Assembly (NCBI RefSeq): GCF_963169125.1
Contig: NC_084793.1
Location: 135,758,297 to 135,822,296, forward strand
DNA from: Humulus lupulus
Lineage: Eukaryota; Streptophyta; Magnoliopsida; Rosales; Cannabaceae
Length of the DNA stretch: 64,000 bases
Reading direction: 5' to 3'
A program made the translations under genes and the position numbers. Below are positions 58,135 through 64,000 of this stretch, one piece after another. The stretch's first letter is position 1; each line of letters begins with the position of its first letter. Under the pieces are notes generated by a model. The model was not told the origin of the DNA, ran no database searches, and saw only the letters and a program-made list of their open reading frames with translations.

Positions 58135-59199
58135 GCCGCGACACCCCAAGAGCAGGGCCGCGGCCCTCAACTCTGGGCCATTCCCAAACACGTTTTTATC
58201 ACTCCAAAGCCCCCCAAAACATACCTAAACATTCCCCAATCATCAAATCAAAGTTCCCAAGCTTCCCAATGCATCAAAACCCTCAAAACCCAAGGTTCAA
58301 ATGAATCGAAAACTCAACAATTCACAAAGTCCAATTCAAAGCTTAGAAACTCTAAAAACTCAAAACTTTAAACTTAGATTACCTTTGATTAGGTTGTTTT
58401 CTATCAAATCCTTCGGTCAAGAAGCTTCTAATCTTTCCTAGGATCGCTATGCCTCGATCCTCGCTCGATTCTGACTCCTAGAACTCAAGATTTCTTCAAA
58501 TATGCTTCGGGTGGCAAAAATGAACTAAAGAGGAAGAACGAGAGGTTTTCTTATCGTACGTTCTATCTGATAGCTACTTCAAGCTTAAGTAACATCAAAT
58601 AAAACCTAATGCTCGGGGTCCCGAAAACACCCCCGGAGACATTATAGTCAAAACCTCCAGAATTCCACCCTGATCTCAAATATTCCCAATTTATTATCAA
58701 ATAAACATTCTTATTACCCCAAAATTGATCCCGTTATGAAAAAACTGCTAATCCACTAAAAATGACCATCTCATGCCGAATATCTCGAATATATCTCCAT
58801 AATAATGGAATCTCATTCACAAATCACATCATGCACCCAAATACACAAATTTACCCTCAATGGGCCAAATTATCAAAACAACATAATATATCAAATGTGG
58901 ACCCACATGCATGCATATATCATTATATCATAATATAATTCACATAAACATGCATATATTCATTTAATGACATAATTAAACAATTACGGTCCTCCCGGCC
59001 TACTAAACCGCCACTAAACCTCATCGGAGAATTCAGGGCATTACAAGGTTGATTGGGTAGTGAGGGCTGGGTGCAAGTTCTGGGGTTTTTTTCAATGTTG
59101 TTGTTGTGAGGTGGTTGTGAAGTGTAATGTGTTGCATTGTGTTTTCGTGGGGTTGTTGTTTAGATTTTTTGTATAGTTGTTTTCATGTTGATTTTTAGT

Positions 59200-60576
59200 T
59201 GTTTAAGTTTATATACATGTGTTATGTTGTTGTGTTGATGTCAATTTGTTGTTTGCATATATATTTTGATTTTTTTAAAAATAAAACATGTTAGCATGCA
59301 GTGTGTTAATGTTTAGCTGTTGTCTTATTGTTGTTTTTTATTTGTTTCATTGATACCGTAGTTTTGTAAATATCAAACTTTAAAAAACATATTTTCCAAA
59401 AACTTATGGTAGTATTTTTGAAAAAAAAATCAAGGATCGTAAAATAGTTAAAAAATACCCAAAAAAAAGTATATTTTTGAAAAAAACTCTAAAAATTTTG
59501 GCAGTAAAATTCATGACCATTATTTATTTTGTGCAGGGTATGTCCTTAGACAGATGTGTCCAGTACCCACTTAGTTGCACATCAAAAAACTAATATAGTA
59601 TAAAAATATATCAAATATATCAAATATCTAAATATATTTTCTTAAAAATTGAATACTTATTAAAAATTATTAAAAGAATGAAACATTAAAAAAATCAATA
59701 AAACCTTATATAATTAAAAAAAACTAAAATCTTTTTTAAAATTAATCAATCAATAGAAGATGATGAAACAAATAATGCAAATAAAGGAGTAGAATTTTAA
59801 TCAATCACAAAGCTTAAGAAATACTATGGAGGTGAGAGTAAGCAACTCGTAAGGAAAAATTATGGTACATTAGTAGTCATTAATGAAACTGACTTTATTC
59901 CTTGTTTGATCCAAAAATTTGCTGAGAAATTTTATTCCATATTTAAGTTATGGGCTGTATATGTATGAAATAACATTAAGAGGATTCTCAATTATTACTC
60001 TACTCTATTTATTAAAATACATCATTAAAACTCTATTTTTTCTATTTTATATCACATTTTTATATTATACCATATATCAATTACTCTATATTTTCTTTTA
60101 CATTATTTAAATATTATATTTATAAATATTATTTAATAGTTAAAGTAAAAAAAACATATTAAAAAAGAAAAAAGAATAATAAAAAATTTACTAATAGGAG
60201 ACAGAAAGGAAAAAAAGGACAAAAAAATTATTAAAAAATGTTTACATAGCTAATTTAAACTTAGCTACATTTAGAATATAATTTATTGGGTTTAGTGTTA
60301 GGCTATTATACATATATATTTAAAGGAGCTCATGGAGTAGATATTAAGTCATTTAGCTAATTTTTTTTTACATTTAAACTACTTTAAAGCAGCCATTGGG
60401 ACTGGTCTAATAAGATTGAATCTATAAATGACTGGACTAATAATTCAATCATCAAGTTTTGTGATATTTGAGAAAAACCTCTTGGAGATGAGGATACCTA
60501 CTCTCACGCTCAACTTAGCAAGGATTCTCTCAAAGATCAACAATAAAATATGAGGGGCTCTATGGCATTGGGCAAT
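59200..60576. other. AT-rich intergenic DNA
   Basis: No gene recognised. A 63-codon frame at 59919-60110 is Phe/Tyr/Ile-rich and reflects composition. Confidence 0.5.
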
Positions 60577-61330
60577 GGCTACAAGAAAAGTAATTTGTTG
60601 CTACCTAATATTATTGGTAGAAATTAGTTATATTTTACTACTAAATTATGATAGCAAAATCCAAAAATAAAACACCAACTATTTCTATTACCAAACTTAT
60701 TAATAGGTAATTTATAATTTTTGCTACCAATTATTGTTGGTAGCTAAACTTATTGATGCCAAAAATATAAAATTGACTACTTTATGTATTATTTGCTACC
60801 ATTTTATTTTTGTAGCAAAAATTGAAATTTTTAGCTACTAATTTTTTGGTAGCAAAAACTTAATTTCTATTTATTAAGTTTTGAAAATTTTACTACTAAT
60901 ATTTTATAACAATATAAGTATTTCAATATTATACTACTAAAATATTGGTAGTTGAATATACGGCTTAATATATCATATACTTATGGTAAAATATTTGTAA
61001 TATTTATATATAATAATACATATATACACATTCGAATATAATAATTTTTTTTATCTGTATAAGATAAATCATATAATAAATATTTATTAATATAGAAAAT
61101 CCAACCACCTCTTACTATATTACCAAAAAAAAAGTTTTTTTTGGGCTCGCAGTTTTAAGGGTGTGTCCTCCGCAAGCTTTCTATTTAAGAGTCTTAAAAA
61201 GTGAAGGTTTTTAAGATGCGCGTTGCGAGTTCTACAAGAATGTTTTTAGGGTGCGCAGTAAATGTTTTTAATGATCCTGTAAGATACCTTTAAATAAATT
61301 TTTTAGGGCTTTCTTCACATGTAGTAAAAG
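60577..61330. mobile_element. CACTA-like transposon fragment
   Basis: Begins GGCTACAAGAAAAGTAATTT, close to the CACTACAAGAAAA end of plant CACTA elements. It is followed by many short direct and inverted copies of TTGCTACC and GGTAGCAAAA (60598-60960), typical of subterminal repeats. Then come GC-containing words such as GATGCGCGTTGCGAG and TTAGGGTGCGCAGTAAATG (61215-61270). The right end and target duplication are not seen. Confidence 0.55.
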
Positions 61331-62300
61331 AAAGTTTTTAGAGCGCAATAAATGCATTTAAAAGTTATATTTTTAATTTTAAAAAAATTAATTTATATAT
61401 ATTTTTAAATTAAAAAATTATAATTTAAATAAAATATTTATATACAAATCTAAAAACTTATAGATTAAAATAATAAAACTTATACATTCAATTCAATGAG
61501 ATATTTACAAATAAAAAAAAACAAATTTTGGATGCAACTACCCTAGACAATTGGAAAGAAAAAGGGCATTGCCACCAAGTGCATTACAGAATTTATCAAC
61601 TTCACATATGCCTGATTACAGCTGCCCCATTTACGTATCCATTTCCACCTAAAGAACCAGCCATTGTCGGACTCCTTCGGGCTTCTAACATAATGCAACG
61701 AGACAAATTATTTGTTCAACAATTATTGTTGGTTATAAAGAAATGAGACATGTAATAAGGCAATTGGTTTCAGGCTCTTTAGTCACAAAGGACAAGTCCT
61801 TTTGGAAACAAGAACATATAAGTAAAAAAAAAACAAAGTACTAGACTGTTCAAAACTATGAAGATATTCACCCTTTTAGTTCAATTTCCATTATTAAAAT
61901 GAGACCAAACTTAAGCTAATCACATAATCAAATAGTCTAAACAATGATAAAGAAATGACTAATCCCATAATCAAATAGTCTAAACTGTAAAGATATTCAA
62001 GCTTTTATTTCAGCTTCCATTATAAAAATAAGACTAAATTTAAGCTAATCGCATAATAAAATAGACAAATAGTCTAAACAATGAAGAAATAATAATGCAA
62101 CTATTAAAAGTTGCCCAACAAGAGGGATCGATAATCGTACCATCTTCATAGTCTGTTCAAAGCAACACCATATATAGCCTTGATGCAACCACAACTCATA
62201 GTTCTTTAGACATATCAATCCTTTTGTGGTGTTTATACAAACACAATATTATATAGCACCATAGATAGCCATTGTAAAAAACAAGAAAATAAAACCCCAT
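61331..62300. other. AT-rich intergenic DNA with a 129-bp duplication
   Basis: Two copies of about 95 bases, starting AGATATTCA at 61862 and 61991, share TAAGCTAATC..CATAATCAAATAG and TAGTCTAAACAATGA. A 72-codon frame at 61528-61746 resembles nothing I know. Confidence 0.6.
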
Positions 62301-62449
62301 TAAGCATACACTCTATGCACAATTCATTCACAATTAGTAAACCAAAAGACATTGGGCCAAAATCAGGGATACTATTATTAGTTAACTATTTTGATAATCG
62401 AAAAGTTTTTTCCCACGTCTTTTTCTCTCTCGGTGTTCTCATCGGCGCC

Positions 62450-63679
62450 ATGGCAAAGGGATCAAAGTTTGGGGGGAAAGGAAAATCGAAGGGCAAAGTC
62501 AAGAAAACAGGTCCTACTTCCTCTGATAGAGTCATCAAAACACGATCTATGGATGCTATTTTAGGGATTAAAGAATTGGAGATGTCAGAGGATGAACAAG
62601 GTGAAGAAGTTCTGCAAGCTTACGGTGGTTCTACTCCAGCATCGAGCAAAGGAATCTGTCAGAATGTGGATGACTGGTTATCAGCCTCTAAACAAGTCAT
62701 GCAAGATGTTGGTATGGGTAAGGCTGTTTTGTCTCCGATTTTACAGACTAATCCTCTTAATGTCGTTTCTTCTGGGGCCAAAGAGAAGAATACTGTAGGA
62801 ACAGGTGTAATGAGTCAGGGGAGGATTTCAGGAGTTAAAATTGATGATGAGGACATAGCAGACGAGGTGAATTACTAGCAATCCTCCATTGTATGCTATG
62901 TGCTTGGTGCAAACCCACCAATTTGAATTCTGGAAGGCTTTGTGAGGAGATTATGGAAAGATCAAGTAGACAAAGTTGGGATTCTCTCATCAGGTATTTT
63001 CATCATCCGATTTTTGTCTATGGAAATGAGGAATAGAATTTTGGATGGAGGATATTTGTTTTTTGGGAGGAAACCTCTGATAATGAAACCTTGGAACCCA
63101 GTCGATGATTTTTCTAAAGAAGATATTGATTCAATTCCGACCTGGGTTCAATTGGGTGGTCTTGATCTTAAGTATTGGGGTGAGAGGTCACTTTTCAAGA
63201 TAGTGGGTCAAATTGGGAAACCAATCCAAGTTGATGCTATTACCAGGAACAGAGACCGGTTAGCTTATCCTAGGATTCTTATTGAAGTGACCATGAAACA
63301 AGAATTTCCAGCTCGAATCAGTTTCTGGAATGAATTGGACCAGGAAGTGGATATTTTTGTGGAATATGAATGGAAACCCACTATATGCACGAATTGCTCT
63401 GGTCTAGGACATGAAGCTCACATTTGTAGGAAGAATAAAGCAGTCAAGCAGGAATGGGTTCCAAAACAGAGGGTCTCAGAACCAAATGCAAATAAAGCTA
63501 CAGTTGATGAAGATGGCTTTCAGACAGTTACCAAAGGAGCTAAGATACATGCATCTACAGTTAATCAAACGATTGTGAATAACAAATTTGGTCTGTTGGA
63601 TGGGGATTCTGAAATTGAATTGTCACAAGGGAGTAAAACAGGAAGAGAGGGGGGAGGACCCTCTACACATAATGGATAG
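62450..63679 (+). pseudogene. LINE ORF1 (DUF4283 and zinc knuckle), two stop codons
   Basis: Start ATG 62450 (MAKGSKFGGKGKSKGKVKK), a basic N-terminus. A DUF4283-type nucleic-acid-binding domain follows around 62870-63300: YVLGANPP, EGFVRRLW, LDGGYLFFGRKPLIMKPWNP, IPTWVQLGGLDLKYW. A zinc knuckle, CTNCSGLGHEAHICRK, lies near 63390. A TAG at 62876-62878 (probably from Trp TGG) and a TGA near 62925 break it in the most conserved part. The last stop is TAG 63677-63679. The protein would bind LINE RNA. Confidence 0.85.
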
Positions 63680-64000
63680 AATACTTACATGGAATATACG
63701 GGGGATTAACAGCCAACAAAAACATAGGGAGATTAGGCAGTTGATTCTTTCGAAGAAGGTTGGCTTGGTTAGTCTGCTCGAAACAAAAGTGAAAAATAAG
63801 AATATGGGTTCTATATATACAAGTTTATTTTCTGGGTGGTGTTTCACGAACAATAATTCTTGGGCTGATAGAGGGAGGATAATAATTGCTTGGAACCCAA
63901 GAGTTTTTTCCTTGGATATCAAGCTATGTACTGCACAACTAATTCACTGTGTTGTACAGGTTCCAAATAAAACAGGCAGATTTCTGGTCACCTTTGTATA
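63672..64000 (+). CDS. LINE ORF2, endonuclease domain start (partial)
   Basis: ATG 63672 overlaps the ORF1 stop (ATGGATAG). The frame is open to the window end, 109 codons. It shows the opening of an APE-type endonuclease: ILTWNIRGINSQQKHREI with the metal-binding Asn, then VSLLETKVKN with the metal-binding Glu, and a WCFTNNNSWADRGRIIIAWN segment. The rest of the endonuclease and the RT lie outside the window, so intactness cannot be judged. Confidence 0.88.
   Translation, partial: MDRILTWNIRGINSQQKHREIRQLILSKKVGLVSLLETKVKNKNMGSIYTSLFSGWCFTNNNSWADRGRIIIAWNPRVFSLDIKLCTAQLIHCVVQVPNKTGRFLVTFV

Larger units (their letters stand above)
52787..59045 (-). mobile_element. LTR I (TGTAACG family), interrupted by LTR J
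   Basis: TGTAACGCCC...AGGGCATTACA, with the exact duplication AGGTT at 52782-52786 and 59046-59050. Minus orientation from the conserved block at 53159-53203. About 2.3 kb without the nested LTR J. It is closest to the LTR at 5151-7888 (shared TGACTAATGAGTCA words and GC-rich GGCCGCGGC block near 54075-54185). No coding capacity. Confidence 0.88.
62301..64000 (+). mobile_element. L1-type LINE, 5' part, cut by the window end
   Basis: ORF1 (pseudogene) and the endonuclease start of ORF2 are in the order of plant L1 LINEs. The 5' end is somewhere before the ORF1 start at 62450, after a T/C-rich leader (TTTTTCTCTCTCGG near 62420). The RT domain, poly(A) tail and target duplication would lie beyond 64000. 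Confidence 0.85.

Noticed and set aside
59919..60110. Small membrane-protein-like frame
   Set aside because: Phe/Tyr/Ile-rich only because the DNA is AT-rich; no support from context.
61528..61746. 72-codon frame
   Set aside because: No recognisable family, no splice or promoter context; the first codon is not ATG.
1..64000. tRNA, rRNA or other structural RNA genes
   Set aside because: I looked for cloverleaf-like arms and conserved rRNA words on both strands and saw none that I could support by eye.

Overview
This is plant nuclear DNA, almost certainly from a eudicot. The evidence is spliced genes with GT..AG introns, plant-lineage Ty3/gypsy and Ty1/copia retrotransposons, an L1-type LINE, MITEs and long AT-rich spacers. 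The style of the LTRs reminds me of Cannabaceae or another rosid, but I cannot fix the species. One ordinary host gene is visible: a three-exon 2-oxoglutarate/Fe(II) dioxygenase at 45963-48201.

Positions 1-43113 are a nested pile of retrotransposons that can be unpicked from target-site duplications (TSDs). Element A (about 598-11821, minus) is a decayed Tat-type Ty3/gypsy element, split by two TGTAACG...CGTTACA LTRs (5151-7888 and 8408-10718) and cut at its gag by a copia LTR (11822-15426), which itself holds a second copia-like solo LTR (13372-15185). Element C (15427-43113, plus) is the 3' part of another Tat element. It is split by a copia LTR (18757-20677) and by one LTR, E (21312-41786), now in four pieces because three further elements landed in it: full-length Tat element F (21983-35057), internally deleted element D (35516-38193) and solo LTR G (38531-40802).

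All three Tat elements (A, C, F) carry, downstream of pol, an intron-containing accessory gene on the opposite strand, and a conserved polypurine motif between pol and that gene. Every copy is broken by stop codons. In the first gag exon of F all five stops fit C-to-T change, as expected of methylated, silenced repeats.

Positions 43114-45470 hold several inverted-repeat elements, one nested in another, directly upstream of the dioxygenase gene. Intron 2 of that gene has a small MITE 25 bases from the splice acceptor. Downstream, 48600-52240 is AT-rich and contains an unusual array of about 36 units of 21-23 bases with higher-order structure. LTR I (52787-59045, minus) is split by a 3.9 kb solo LTR, J (54188-58134). 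A CACTA-like fragment lies near 60577-61330. The window ends in an L1-type LINE (ORF1 pseudogene 62450-63679; ORF2 endonuclease start 63672, running off the edge).
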